Below, piece by piece: positions 10,532-20,840 of a DNA stretch of 64,000 nt. Origin of the DNA: Pseudomonas cyclaminis (GTDB lineage Bacteria; Pseudomonadota; Gammaproteobacteria; Pseudomonadales; Pseudomonadaceae); the NCBI RefSeq assembly GCF_015163715.1, contig NZ_JADDUM010000027.1, positions 1-64,000 of the forward strand, read 5' to 3'. The first letter of the stretch is position 1, and the number at the start of each line of letters is the position of its first letter. A program made the translations under genes and the position numbers. The notes under the pieces are model-generated. The model saw only the letters and a program-made list of their open reading frames with translations, did no database searches and was not told where the DNA came from.

Positions 10532-13500
10532 ATGCGAAGAGAACTAGAGACTTTGACCCATACGCAGCTTCACCTTGGCGAACATTCGTCAGGACGTAGC
10601 CCTCGCGAAAGTACCCCTCTCAGACTGCCGACATTGCCGGTCATGCAACCGTCTCATTATCAAACGCTGAACCCCGCTTCAATGTTGTTCAACCTCAGCC
10701 TCAATGAGGGGCAACTGCGGCCTGACATGACCTCTATAGGCCGTGATATCGCCCAGCAGCTTAACGCGTTAAACAAGCACTATACCGCCGATGGTCCCTC
10801 TACAGCAGGCAGCAACACCCTGCGTTTCAAGGATGAGCGGCAGTATCTGTTTCATATCCAGTCTACGCCGGCTGTCGCGGCGGTCCTCAAGAGCAGCCGG
10901 CCCGTTCCTTCCGACGGCGCAGGTTCTCTATCGCCAGTGGCGAGCCCCGGCCGCGCACATTTGGGGAGCGTCAGTGGTGTGCAAACGACTGCCGAAGGAG
11001 ACCAATTCCGGTTGGACCGTGGGCGCCTGCATCGGTTTGAACCGACCACTTTGTCATGGTTGCCTGACGCCGACACCCGTGCATACAGTCGTATCGGGCT
11101 GAGCAGCGAGGGGCAGTTGTTGAAGACGGCCCTGGGGGCTCTGGACAGCAGTACAGCGGGGCGCGCCGCGGTTGTGTTGAGCGAGGTTCAGGGGGCGTCG
11201 ACTTTGCACATCCGTGGTGCCGGTGAATCGACTTTACGTCCCGTTGGTGCCGCTGGAGAACCTGTGTCGCTCCTGCGGATCGGGCTGGCCGGCAGCACTC
11301 TGTATGGTGCGACCGCCGACGGAGAACTGGTCCACGCCGATGTTCGTCAGGCTCGGGGCGGTCTGCTACCGATGGCCGCGCATCCGGTCGAATCACTGGA
11401 ACAGGCACTGAGGGGGGCCGTCAGAGTCGAAGGGTTTTTTCATGATGACGCAGGCCAGCTCAATGCTCAGGTTCGCGACGCTCGTCAGCAATTGCATAGC
11501 GTTCCCTTAGGGGACGCCACCGTGTTGTATCCACAGTGGAACCTCAGTGACGTCTCGGTCAAAGGCATCGAAAAAGGCCTGCCTTTGCCCAGTCAACAGG
11601 CGTTGACAGCAGCGGTTGATCTTGGGGCGCGAGGCAAGGTCGCGCTTGATTCAGGCGCACTGTTAGCCTGGGACGTGGGGGCGCAGCGCTGGCGCAACGC
11701 TGCGCAAGGGGGCGTCAAGCACCTGGAACGTGGTCTGGATGGCCGCGCATATGTGTTGCAAGAGGGGCAACTGAAATCCGTGGACATCCAAAAAGTGCGT
11801 GACCTGGTTTTCGAAGGTGCCAGCAACGACTTGGCGGCTCTTCCTAAACCACGGCCTCAAGTGGCACTGGACGAAGTACTCGCGGGGACCGATCAAAACC
11901 CCATCACCTGTTTCGCGGTAGCCGACGGCCGCAATTTTGTAACTATCAATAAAGACAACGAACTCAAGGTTCACCAGGACGGTCTGGTTACCCCGTTACA
12001 GTTGTCACCGCTGCTTGCGGTAAAAACACTGGCGCTGGATCACGAAGCAAATCTCTACGCACACAGTCAGGGTGACGAGCTGTTCAGGCTGGATCGCGAG
12101 GCCTGGCAAGTCCGTGCCGGGGGCGCGCAAAGCTGGACCAAGGTTGAGTTGCCGCAGCGTCACCCCCTGGAGTCTTTGCGGATGGGGGCTGACAAACACT
12201 TGATTGGCGGTTGGAACAAACAGTTCCATCGACTGGACAACGCGGCCCCCACGTCATTCCAATGGGGACCGTTGCAATCGGTGCAACCCGTATCGTTGTT
12301 GGCCGATACCTTGGCGGACTCTCAAGTACGCGCACGACTTTCAGGCGGTGCGCTGACGGTCAGCAGTCATGTGATGGGGCAAACCCGTGAAGGGATCCCC
12401 CTCAAACGCAATTTTTTCCAAGGGATCAAAGCGCACTTTCATCCCTTGGAAGCCCTCGTTCAAAAAGGCAAGGATATTCAGCATAAGGTGAACGGCCGGA
12501 AGGGGATGTCGCTCGTCTACGCGGACGACAAACGACTGCACCAGCAGCTCGAGCCTCTCTCGAAGACCAAGCCTGTTGCTGCTGATCTGTGTGCACGCCT
12601 TACGGCTCTGAGTGAGCGAGGGCCCCGGCAAGCGTTGGCCAAACAGATCAGCCAGGCGCTGACCAGGGTGGAGCAAAGCAGTCAGTCAAGCGCACGTCTT
12701 CTGGGGGATGTGCATGGGCTGACGCTTAACCTGCGGCCTACACTGAGCCGGACAGTGGTCAACCCTGAGTCAACGCTGCATCGACTGTATGAGGCGTTCA
12801 AACGGGTTTCACCTTTTTCGGAAAAAACCACCGCGTCGATGTTGGCCAACTTCGAAGGGCAGAATTTGACATTGCCCCAATGGAAACCAGAACGTACGCG
12901 AGATCTCGGCCACCGTTCGGCCCTCATCGAGGGCGATCTGATTCATCATGCAAGCACGCTTGGCAAACTGGTGGGTCTGGCAGAGGAACTCGACAGAGTC
13001 TCTGGCGATAGCCCCAGTGCCCTGAAGCGCCTGGAAGCATCATTGAGTGAGGTCATCAAAGATTTTGACGAGAGCCCGTTGCATAAGTTGTCCAGTCAGA
13101 AAATCGTCAGTTACGACCAGGCGGAAACCCTTTACGACAACTTCAAGTTATTGGCCAAGGATCTCGGCACGCCGGGATCGCCTTGCATTGGCACCTTTCG
13201 AATCTGCTGGGATTACCTGCTGATGCCTCCATCAGTGACGCATTGACGCAACAAGTGCAGCAACTGGAGAGTGGCCACACTCTCAGCCCTAGCCGCACTC
13301 AGGGTAAAAGCCTGGGGTTGATGCTCACGGGGGTAAAACCTGTGGCACCCGTAGAGTTTTTTTTGGGCGCCTCCAAGTCTCATACCAATGGCGTCAGCAT
13401 CAGCCGCACGGGTACGGGAGCCAGGGTTGAGATCTCGATGGACGACACGCGGCGGTTGGCCGGTTCAGTGGCTTCTGGCCTGACGCTTGGGAGGGGGGCG

Positions 13501-14862
13501 CACGCGTTCGGGCCTGGGTTAAGGGTTGCCGGGGAGTTGACGGCGGCGGTTGCAAAAAGTAGTGGTTCAAGTATTGGGTTTGACGTAAAGGAAGCGGATT
13601 TTGGCAAACTGATGTCGATTCTTACAGGGCAGTCCGGAGGCATCCAAGACTTGCTTGCGCTTGGAGAAAAGCATTCGGCAGGCGAAAGTGAGAAGGTCAG
13701 CGCTGACGTTAATCTGGATGTGCTTGCGCAAATGCGGTTGCTCTACAATCCGCAGGAGAACATCGCCGAATTGGACTCAGTGATACGCACAGGTATCGGG
13801 ATGTTGGGCAACCTCAACCTTGCGCACGCGGACAAGAGCCAATCCACCACACGCTCAGCGACGGGCACCAGCCAGGGAGGAGGAAGCAGCGCACAATGGC
13901 TGAGACAGGGCGGTGTGGGCGCCAACTTCGCCCCTTTGAATGCGCTGGCGTTGGGTCGTGCGGTGGCCGATGGGCCAGCGACTGCAATGTTTGCTTTGCC
14001 GGAAGTATCGGTCATGGTGAAGTTTGATCGTGGGCAATCACGGGCCTTCAGTTTTTCTTTCACGCCGCCGCAACCGGTGACTCAGTCTCAGGTTGATGAT
14101 CTTCAACGCAGCTTGTCTCAGTATTCGCCGCAATTCAAACGAGACTTGGCCTCCATTGAGCACCCACGGGGCACACTGGATGAGCAGTTGGCCGTGTTGC
14201 AGCATTTTCTGGCGACACATCCGCCTTTGGCCACAAAGCCAGATACCTATCACGCTATCAGCCAGTCGCTGGATAAGTTGATCACTCAGCAGCTTCATGT
14301 GAAAAATGGGCTTCGCCAACTGGCCTCGGTCGAGTCTTCTGTCACGCGCGTTGGCTTGCGTGACAACGGGCGGCATGACTGGCTGGACGATGTCGCGCCT
14401 GCCAACAAAGCATCCATTGAGCAGTGGCTCAAGGACGACCCGCAATTTGCCCAGGTCATAGATCAATTGCAACGTGGGGAAGGCACGTCGGTGAGAGTCG
14501 GTATGGAGCTCAAGCCAGCGATACTGCGCACGATAGAGCATCGCTACTTGTCGGGTGAAAGTACCGAGAAGTTGATCAAAAAAGCACTCAGCGATCCTAC
14601 CAATCTGCGAGTTAAAAACATGAGCATGAGCTACACCGCTACCCAATCCCATGCGATGTCGTTACCTGCCATGACGAATCTTAGCTTTTCCAGCAACGCG
14701 ACCCTCAGCCACACTCAAAAATACGTCAACGTCGACCTGGAGTATGGACTTGATGCGGATAAGCCGTTGCGAATGCGGTTGAATGATACGCGGAGCAGCC
14801 CACCCCACCCTGATCTGACGATTGACTTGGCAGACCAGCGCATCAGAAACCCAATCCTCTAG
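10532..14862 (+). pseudogene. ropE: AvrE/DspE-family type III effector (RopE), frameshifted
   Basis: Large type III secreted effector related to AvrE, DspE and WtsE, the counterpart of RopE of P. fluorescens SBW25. The first half has repeated beta-propeller-like strands; a segment such as RWRNAAQGGVKHLERGLDGR matches the AvrE pattern WKDAG...RLQRGADSNAYVL. The second half has the conserved LLAKDLGTPGS...LHWHLSNLLGLP, LTPNFR-like LTLGRGAHAFGPGLRV and WLKDDPQFAQVIDQL. One base is missing near 13180 (GGATCGCC where GGATCGGCC is expected), moving the C-terminal 560 codons out of frame. Restored length is 1443 aa, shorter than the 1700-1800 aa of plant-pathogen AvrE. The start at 10532 is tentative. 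No AvrF/DspF-type chaperone gene is adjacent. AvrE proteins act in the plant cell membrane; whether this one works is unknown. Confidence 0.85.
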
Positions 14863-14902
14863 ACTGAAACGCGGGTAAACGGTTTGAGTGGAATCCGGTA
14901 GA

Positions 14903-14936
14903 AGAAAGCGTCATGCCTTTCGGCAAGACGCTTTCT
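14903..14936. terminator. Inverted repeat after ropE, possible terminator
   Basis: An 11-bp perfect stem (AGAAAGCGTC with GACGCTTTCT and flanks) with a GC-rich inner hairpin lies between the converging ropE and PhzF-like genes. The T run after the stem is short, so it may be a weak or bidirectional terminator. Confidence 0.45.
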
Positions 14937-14981
14937 CGCATTGCACCCATGGAACATGAGCGCTCACCGTGAAAGGGCGTT

Positions 14982-15761
14982 TTACAGGTAAATCACGCCT
15001 TGCATATACAACACGGCCTTGCCGGAAATAATCACCCGGTCGCCTTGTAGCTCGCAGCGCAACTGACCCTTGCGCTGGCCACCTTGCTCTGCGGTCAGGT
15101 ACGACTTGCCCAGGCGTGCAGCCCAGAACGGCGCCAGCGAGGTGTGCGCGGAGCCCGTGACGGGATCTTCATTGACGCCCACGTTCGGGCCGAACCAGCG
15201 TGAAATGAAATCGAAGTGCGTGCCTTTGGTGGTCACTGCGATTCCGCGTTTAGGCAGGCCCTTGAGCCGCGCAAAATCCGGCGTCAGCGCAGCGACCTGG
15301 GCTTCGTTGTCCACCAGCACAATGTAGTCATCGGTGCTGAATACCTCGGCGTGCTCGATCCCCAGGGCACTCAACATGCCGGCTGGCGGCTCACAGGGCT
15401 GCGGCGTCTTGGCCGGGAAATCCATCGCCAACTCATCGCCATCGCGTGTCACCCGCAGCTCGCCGCTGCGGGTGGAAAAGCGCAGCACTTCGGGGGCATC
15501 GGGCAACTGATTGATCAGCACCCATGCCGCCGCCAGCGTGGCATGACCACACAGGTCCACCTCGACTTCGGGGGTAAACCAGCGCAATTCATAGCGCCCA
15601 TCACGGGGCACGAAGTAGGCGGTTTCGGAGAGGTTGTTTTCGGCGGCGATGTCTTGCAGTTGCTCGTCAGGCAGCCACTCGGTGAGCGGGCACACGGCGG
15701 CTGGGTTGCCGCCGAAAGGATGTTGGCTGAAGGCGTCGACTTGGTAGATGTCCAGTTTCAC
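14982..15761 (-). CDS. PhzF-family isomerase-like protein
   Basis: Cytoplasmic protein of the PhzF/diaminopimelate-epimerase fold, 259 aa. Landmarks are the start KLDIYQVDAFSQHPFGGNPAAVC, the ETAYFVP glutamate (catalytic in PhzF), FTPEVEVDLCGHATLAAAWVL and GVNEDPVTGSAHTSLAPFW. The start is GTG with GGAG about 8 bases before. It is a stand-alone family member, not part of a phenazine cluster, so phenazine synthesis should not be inferred; such paralogues have unknown substrates. Confidence 0.9.
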   Translation of the reverse strand: MKLDIYQVDAFSQHPFGGNPAAVCPLTEWLPDEQLQDIAAENNLSETAYFVPRDGRYELRWFTPEVEVDLCGHATLAAAWVLINQLPDAPEVLRFSTRSGELRVTRDGDELAMDFPAKTPQPCEPPAGMLSALGIEHAEVFSTDDYIVLVDNEAQVAALTPDFARLKGLPKRGIAVTTKGTHFDFISRWFGPNVGVNEDPVTGSAHTSLAPFWAARLGKSYLTAEQGGQRKGQLRCELQGDRVIISGKAVLYMQGVIYL

Positions 15762-15859
15762 CGTGAAGCACTCCGTGTGGGGGGAGGCGGGACACTAACA
15801 GTGGCAAAGCAGGGCGTCAAAAGCGGCCTACCTTGGGATAGGCCGTGTGGGTCAGGTCA

Positions 15860-18301
15860 TCAGAAATCCCAGCGTGTGGTCAGCATGAAGTGACGCGGCG
15901 CGCCGTAAATGGCGGAGTTATAGAAGCCCACGTTGGTGTAGTAGTGCTTATCGAACACGTTGTTCAGGTTCAGCGTGGTCGACAGGTTTTTGGTGAATTG
16001 GTAGCGCGTCATCAAGTCCACCACCCAATAGGACTCCTGGGAGAATTTATCGGTAGTGCCTTTGGGGCCATTGTAGATCTCCTGCCACACCGTGTTCTGC
16101 CAGCGCAGGCCACCGCCGACGCTGACTTTGTCCAACTCGCCCTTGAGCTTGTAGATCGTGTACATGCTCACCTGGTCTTCGGGTTCGAAGGTCGAGACTT
16201 TTTTACCCGCCTCGTCGCGCACCACTTTGTGGGTGTAGCCACCTTGCAACTGCCAGCCGGGGGCGATTTCGCCGGACAGTTCCAACTCATAGCCCTTGGT
16301 CGTCGCGTCGGTGCCCTTGAAGGCAAAGTTGGACGGGGTTGGCGTCTGGTTGTTGTACGCGTCGTCGGGGAGGGAGCGGTTGCTTTCCTTGACTTCGAAG
16401 TACGCCAGGCTGGCGTTCAGGCGACCGTCCAGGAACTCGCCCTTGAGGCCCACTTCGTAGTTCTCGCCTTCGTCCGGGTCGATCAGCTTGCGGTCACGGT
16501 CGAGGTTGTAGCTTTCCTGGGGCATGAACACATCGGTGTAGCTGACATAGGCCGACAGGTTTTCCGTGAGGTCATAAATGGCCCCGGCATAGGGAATGAA
16601 ACGACCGGTTTCACGATAGGTGTCGGTGCTGCCGGTCAGGGTGTAGTCGACCACACGACCGCCCAGCAGCAGTTTCAGGTCATCGGTGAGGTTCCAACGG
16701 GTGGTGACGTACATGCCGGTCTGGCGGATGGTGTCGTCGATGACTTGCGAGGCCACGCCCCAGTCGGGCTTGGCCAGGTTGCCGTGCCAGTTGAAGTAGT
16801 CGACGAGGTTGGCCGTGGGGAAGGTTTCGTCCCAGTAGCCCTTGCCCTTCCAATGGGCGGTGCTGATCGAGCCGCCCACCACCAGGTCATGTTCGCGACC
16901 GAGGAAGTTGAACGGGCCGCTGAGGTACAGGTCGGCCGAATCGCTGGTGGTCTCGCCTTTGTAGCGCTGGGCGTTGATGTCCGCAGTACCGTCCGCTGCC
17001 GGCTGGTAGAACTGGATCGCGCCCATCTGGGCATCGTAGCCGTTGAGCTTGTGATCCAGTTGCAGCTTGGTCACCCAGCCGTCGCCGAGGTCGTGCTCCA
17101 GGTTCGCGAACACCGTGCGGGTGTATTGCTGCCAGCTGCTCCAGTCGGTGGCATTGCTGAAAGACCGCTTGGCATCGTTGAGCGCACCCGAATAGTTGAA
17201 CAGCGGGAAACTGCCGGACCAGGTCGAGCCTTTGGGTTTGCTGTCCTGATAGTCGGCGCCGACGGTGAGCAGGGTGTCGGGCGACAGGTCGAATTCGAGG
17301 ATGCCGTAGAACACCGAGCTTTTGTTCGAGTAACGGTCGATCCAGGACTTGTTGTCCTGATACGCCGCCACGGCACGCCCGCGCACATTGCCGGTTTCGG
17401 TCAGCGGGCCGCTGACGTCCACTTCCGTGCGGTAGTTGTCCCATGTGCCGGCTGCCGTGGTGATGTGGCCGAGAAATTCCGCCGTGGGCTTCTTGCGCAC
17501 CAGATTGATGGTGCCGCCCAGGGAGCCGGCGCCGCTGAGCAGGCCGGAGGCGCCTTTGAGCACTTCGACGCGGTCATAGATCGCCATGTCGCTCAGGGTG
17601 TTGCCCGCCGAATAGGCCACGTTGCGCACGGCCGAGGGGATGCCGTCGTATTGGAAATTGTTGATCGAGAAACCGCGCGAGTAGTAGTTGCTGCGGTCGG
17701 TGTCGTAGGCCGAGACGGTAATGCCGGGCGTGTGGCGCATCACGTCGTCGACGTTGTCGAGGGCGAAGTCGTCCATGTGCTGGCGCGTGACGACACTGAT
17801 GGACTGCGGCGTTTCACGGGGTGTCAGCACCAGGCGCGTGGCCGTGGCGATGGTCCCCGGAGTGTAGGAGCCGGTCCCTTCGGTGACGGTGCCCAGTTGG
17901 TTGCTGATCACCGTGGTGGTGCCCAGTTGCAAGGCTGCGCCAGGCTGTTCGGCGCGGGTCAGCATCACCGCATTGGGACCGTTGCGCTCAAAGCTCAGGG
18001 GCGTGCCTTCGAGCAGTTGGGCCAGCGCCTCCAGGGCGGTCATGCGGCCGTTGACACCGGGCGATTCGACGCCCTGGGCCAGGTCGGCCGCGTAGGCAAT
18101 CTGCAGCCCGCTCTGCACACTCAATTGATCCAGGGCATTGACCAGCGACTGGCGCGCGATGGCAAAGCTGCGGGTGTCCGCCGCTTCGCGAGTGGCCGGC
18201 TGGCCCGCCGGTTCCACGGCAACCGCGTGGCTGCACGCCAGGCAGATGGCGAGCGCCAGGACGCTGCGGGCATGGGTCGGATTGAGTGCTGGAAAGTGCA
18301 T
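15860..18301 (-). CDS. TonB-dependent siderophore receptor with signalling domain
   Basis: Outer-membrane ferric-siderophore receptor, 813 aa from the start MHFPALNPTHARSVL, chosen because a signal peptide (ALAICLACSHAVAVEP) follows directly. After it comes an STN signalling domain at about residues 45-120 (SLVNALDQLSVQSGLQIAYAADLAQG), then the plug (ETPQSISVVTRQHMDD, GSLGGTINLVRKKP) and a 22-strand barrel ending RHFMLTTRWDF, with C-terminal aromatic residue. The STN domain and the FecR and FecI genes just upstream show that this is a cell-surface signalling receptor controlling its own transcription. The siderophore is not identifiable. Confidence 0.93.
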   Translation of the reverse strand: MHFPALNPTHARSVLALAICLACSHAVAVEPAGQPATREAADTRSFAIARQSLVNALDQLSVQSGLQIAYAADLAQGVESPGVNGRMTALEALAQLLEGTPLSFERNGPNAVMLTRAEQPGAALQLGTTTVISNQLGTVTEGTGSYTPGTIATATRLVLTPRETPQSISVVTRQHMDDFALDNVDDVMRHTPGITVSAYDTDRSNYYSRGFSINNFQYDGIPSAVRNVAYSAGNTLSDMAIYDRVEVLKGASGLLSGAGSLGGTINLVRKKPTAEFLGHITTAAGTWDNYRTEVDVSGPLTETGNVRGRAVAAYQDNKSWIDRYSNKSSVFYGILEFDLSPDTLLTVGADYQDSKPKGSTWSGSFPLFNYSGALNDAKRSFSNATDWSSWQQYTRTVFANLEHDLGDGWVTKLQLDHKLNGYDAQMGAIQFYQPAADGTADINAQRYKGETTSDSADLYLSGPFNFLGREHDLVVGGSISTAHWKGKGYWDETFPTANLVDYFNWHGNLAKPDWGVASQVIDDTIRQTGMYVTTRWNLTDDLKLLLGGRVVDYTLTGSTDTYRETGRFIPYAGAIYDLTENLSAYVSYTDVFMPQESYNLDRDRKLIDPDEGENYEVGLKGEFLDGRLNASLAYFEVKESNRSLPDDAYNNQTPTPSNFAFKGTDATTKGYELELSGEIAPGWQLQGGYTHKVVRDEAGKKVSTFEPEDQVSMYTIYKLKGELDKVSVGGGLRWQNTVWQEIYNGPKGTTDKFSQESYWVVDLMTRYQFTKNLSTTLNLNNVFDKHYYTNVGFYNSAIYGAPRHFMLTTRWDF

Positions 18302-18404
18302 GTGAGCCCCGTTAGAAATAGGAATGATTTGCAAAGGCAAAGTTCTTGACGGGTTGAACCTTCGAAAGCCGTAAAACTTTTTTCGACGGTGTCGGGGCTC
18401 TGTG

Positions 18405-19361
18405 TCAGCGGATAACCAGAATGCCACCGGGCAGGCGCTGGACCTGGGTGGAGGTGACTTTACTCAATGCCGTTACGATCGCCAGGGGGTCATCCAACCG
18501 GTAATTCCCGCTGACGCGCTCACCGGCGGCGGCATCGTTGAATAACAGGATCGGCGCCGGGTAATAGCGCCGGATCTCTTCCAGTACCTGCGCCAGTGGC
18601 GCGTTCTGGAACGACAGCCGCCCGTTGATCCAGGCCATCTGCCGTTCGCTGCCTTCCAGTGACAGCGGTTGCAACTGTCCATCGCGCAACTGTTGCCAGT
18701 TGCCCGCTTGCAGCAGGCTCTGTTCGCCTTTGCGGTTGGTGAAGCGCACCTGGCCCTGGCGCACGGCGACGGTGACCCCCGAGCCGCGCTGGCTGACGCT
18801 GAATTGCGTGCCGACCACGGTCACGCTGGCCTCGGCGGTCTCGATGCTCAGGGGGCGGCTGGCATCATGGGCGGCTTCGACGTAAAGCTCGCCGCGCAGC
18901 AACTTGATGCGTCGATGTGCGCCGTCGAAGGCGGTGCTGATTGCGCTGTGGCTGCCCAGCACGATGTGCGAGCCGTCTTCCAGGTCAAAGCGTTCCAGCT
19001 GCGCGACGTCGGTCATGTGATCGGCTTGCAGGCGCATCGGTACATCGGCCATCCAGCCGACGCCCAGTGCGAGCAACACGGCAGCTGCGGCGGCCATCAA
19101 ACGCATCCTGGGAGGCTTGGCGGTCAGCGGGGGCGGGGGTAACTCAAGGTCGACGGCAAGGTCTTTCAAGGCCTGTTCGAAGGCGCGGTTTTCCCACATC
19201 GTTTCCAGTTCGGCATACGCGCTGGCGTGCCGGGGATCGGTGGCGCGCCACTGCTCAAAGCGCTGGCGGGTGATGAGGCTGTGCGCCATCTCATCGCGCT
19301 GGGCGAACCAGTCGGCGGCCTGCTCACGCACGGTGTCGGGAGTGTCGGGATGATCAATCAT
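18405..19361 (-). CDS. FecR-family anti-sigma regulator
   Basis: Inner-membrane signal transducer, 318 aa, that passes the signal from the siderophore receptor to its sigma factor. A cytoplasmic N-terminal domain (WFAQRDEMAHSLITRQRFEQWRATDPRHASAYAELETMW) binds the sigma factor. One transmembrane helix is at about residues 88-108 (LMAAAAAVLLALGVGW). The periplasmic FecR domain (RFDLEDGSHIVLGSHSAI) and a C-terminal STN-like part (APLAQVLEEIRRYYPAPILLFN) follow. It overlaps the sigma gene by 8 bases and is 104 bp upstream of the receptor gene. Confidence 0.93.
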   Translation of the reverse strand: MIDHPDTPDTVREQAADWFAQRDEMAHSLITRQRFEQWRATDPRHASAYAELETMWENRAFEQALKDLAVDLELPPPPLTAKPPRMRLMAAAAAVLLALGVGWMADVPMRLQADHMTDVAQLERFDLEDGSHIVLGSHSAISTAFDGAHRRIKLLRGELYVEAAHDASRPLSIETAEASVTVVGTQFSVSQRGSGVTVAVRQGQVRFTNRKGEQSLLQAGNWQQLRDGQLQPLSLEGSERQMAWINGRLSFQNAPLAQVLEEIRRYYPAPILLFNDAAAGERVSGNYRLDDPLAIVTALSKVTSTQVQRLPGGILVIR

Positions 19362-19881
19362 GGTAGGTCGTTTGCCTGACGCAGGCAGTGAGGGCTTGGC
19401 GCAGGTCTTTTTCCACCGTGCTCAACGATACCTGCAGGCGCTGGGCGATCTCGCCTTGGGACAGGTCGTGCAGTCGATGTAAAACCAGGATTTGTTGCTG
19501 GCGTTTGGGCAAGGTAGCGAGCACCTGTTGAAACTGCCGCAGTTGCTGCTGGCCCTGGGCCTGACTCTCCGGCCCGGGCGCCGTCGTGGGCACTTCGACC
19601 ACCAGGCTTTCGGCCAAATGGCACTCATAGCGCCTTTTACTGCGCACACTGCGCAAATGGTCAAAGGCCAGGTACTGCGCGGTTTGATAAAGAAACGGCT
19701 TCAAGTGTTCGATGGGGCGGGCGTACAGCGCCTTGGCTACCTTCAGGTAGGTTTCCTGGGCCAGGTCCTCCGCCTGGCTCGAACAGCCGACGACGCGCGA
19801 CAGCATACGGATTAACGCACTGCGCTGCCCGATAAAAACGGCGCTGAGTTTTTCCTGATCCCCTGGCGTCCCTGTCTCCAT
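19354..19881 (-). CDS. FecI-like ECF sigma factor
   Basis: Extracytoplasmic-function RNA polymerase sigma factor of the iron-starvation type, 175 aa from METGTPGDQEKL. Region 2 is SRVVGCSSQAEDLAQETYLKVAKAL with AQYLAFDHLRS; region 4 is TLPKRQQQILVLHRLHDLSQGEIAQRLQVSLSTVEKDLRQAL. Two earlier in-frame starts (19923, 19944) exist, but a Fur-like dyad lies over them, so the later start is preferred. It should transcribe the downstream siderophore receptor gene when FecR signals. Confidence 0.9.
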   Translation of the reverse strand: METGTPGDQEKLSAVFIGQRSALIRMLSRVVGCSSQAEDLAQETYLKVAKALYARPIEHLKPFLYQTAQYLAFDHLRSVRSKRRYECHLAESLVVEVPTTAPGPESQAQGQQQLRQFQQVLATLPKRQQQILVLHRLHDLSQGEIAQRLQVSLSTVEKDLRQALTACVRQTTYHD

Positions 19882-19926
19882 GGCCCCGATACCTTGATGC
19901 TGCGTTGCGCGAATAGCAGGCATACT

Positions 19927-19945
19927 AATGAGAAGCTGTCTCATT
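19927..19945. promoter_or_regulatory. Putative Fur box before the FecI-like gene
   Basis: A perfect 7-bp dyad, AATGAGA-N5-TCTCATT, 46 bp ahead of the preferred sigma-factor start. The core TGAGAAG-C-TGTCTCA resembles the Fur 7-1-7 pattern TGATAAT-N-ATTATCA at most informative positions. Iron repression of such sigma genes by Fur is the rule in Pseudomonas. Confidence 0.55.
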
Positions 19946-19978
19946 TGATAGGGCGGTGGGGGATTTGTTTAGTGCGCG

Positions 19979-20812
19979 TCAGCCCAGCCGCAACACCATC
20001 GCCCCGGCGGCAATGATGCACGCGGCCAGGATACGCGTGCGGGTCAGCTGCTCTTTGAGCACCAGCGCCGAGATCACCACGCCGAACAGAATCGAGGTCT
20101 CCCTGAGCGCCGCGACTGTGGCGATGGGGGCCGCGGTCATTGCCCACAGCGCCAGGCCATAGGACGCGACGGTGCCAAAGCCGCCAATCACGCCGGGGCG
20201 CCAGTGACGCGCCAGATAGCGGCAGAACGCTCGCCGCCGAACGGTAAATGCCCATGCAGCGAGTGGGAGGCCGGTCAGCAGGAATATCCACACCGTATAG
20301 GCCGCCGGGGCGCCGGACTTGCGCACGCCGATGCCGTCGATAAGGGTGTAGCCCGCGATGACAGCCGCATTGAGCAGTGCCAGGAGCATCCCTTTGCGCT
20401 GCCCGGTCGATGGGGCTGCCGCCATGCTCAAAATGCCGATGCAGATCACGCCAATGCCGAGCCAGGCAAAGGATGACAAGGATTCGGACAGCAGTCCCGC
20501 GCTCGCGGTCGCCACCAGCAATGGCGCGGTGCCTCGCATGATCGGGTAGGTCTGACTCATGTCGGCGAGGCGGTAGGTCGCGGCGACCAGCACGAAATAC
20601 ACCACCTGGAACATCACCGAGGCGCCGATGAAGGGCCAACTTGCCTTCGCCGGCACTGCCAGGAACGGAATCACCGCCAACGCGATCAGGGACGCGAAGG
20701 ACGCGATCATGCAGGTGGTCAGCAGCTTGTCGTCACCGCCCTTGACCACGGCATTCCACGTGGCGTGCAGCGCAGCGCCGAGCAGGATGATGGCGAACAC
20801 ATCAAGGCTCAT
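19979..20812 (-). CDS. EamA/DMT-family transporter
   Basis: Inner-membrane drug/metabolite transporter, 277 aa, about ten hydrophobic helices in two EamA repeats (ALHATWNAVVKGGDD at the start of the first, SLSSFAWLGIGVICIGILSM and VVISALVLKEQLTRTRILAACIIAAGAMVL closing each). The GntR regulator gene ends 28 bp upstream on the same strand, so the two are probably cotranscribed. Substrate unknown; the neighbouring 5-oxoproline operon suggests an amino-acid-like solute, but that is a guess. Confidence 0.88.
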   Translation of the reverse strand: MSLDVFAIILLGAALHATWNAVVKGGDDKLLTTCMIASFASLIALAVIPFLAVPAKASWPFIGASVMFQVVYFVLVAATYRLADMSQTYPIMRGTAPLLVATASAGLLSESLSSFAWLGIGVICIGILSMAAAPSTGQRKGMLLALLNAAVIAGYTLIDGIGVRKSGAPAAYTVWIFLLTGLPLAAWAFTVRRRAFCRYLARHWRPGVIGGFGTVASYGLALWAMTAAPIATVAALRETSILFGVVISALVLKEQLTRTRILAACIIAAGAMVLRLG

Positions 20813-20840
20813 CAGGGATGTCCTGTCTGGTGGTGGGCGA

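Noticed and set aside
15845..18349. 834-codon frame antisense to the siderophore receptor
   Set aside because: Shadow of a high-GC gene; composition rich in Val, Gly, Ala and His, no domain, and the opposite frame is a clear TonB receptor.
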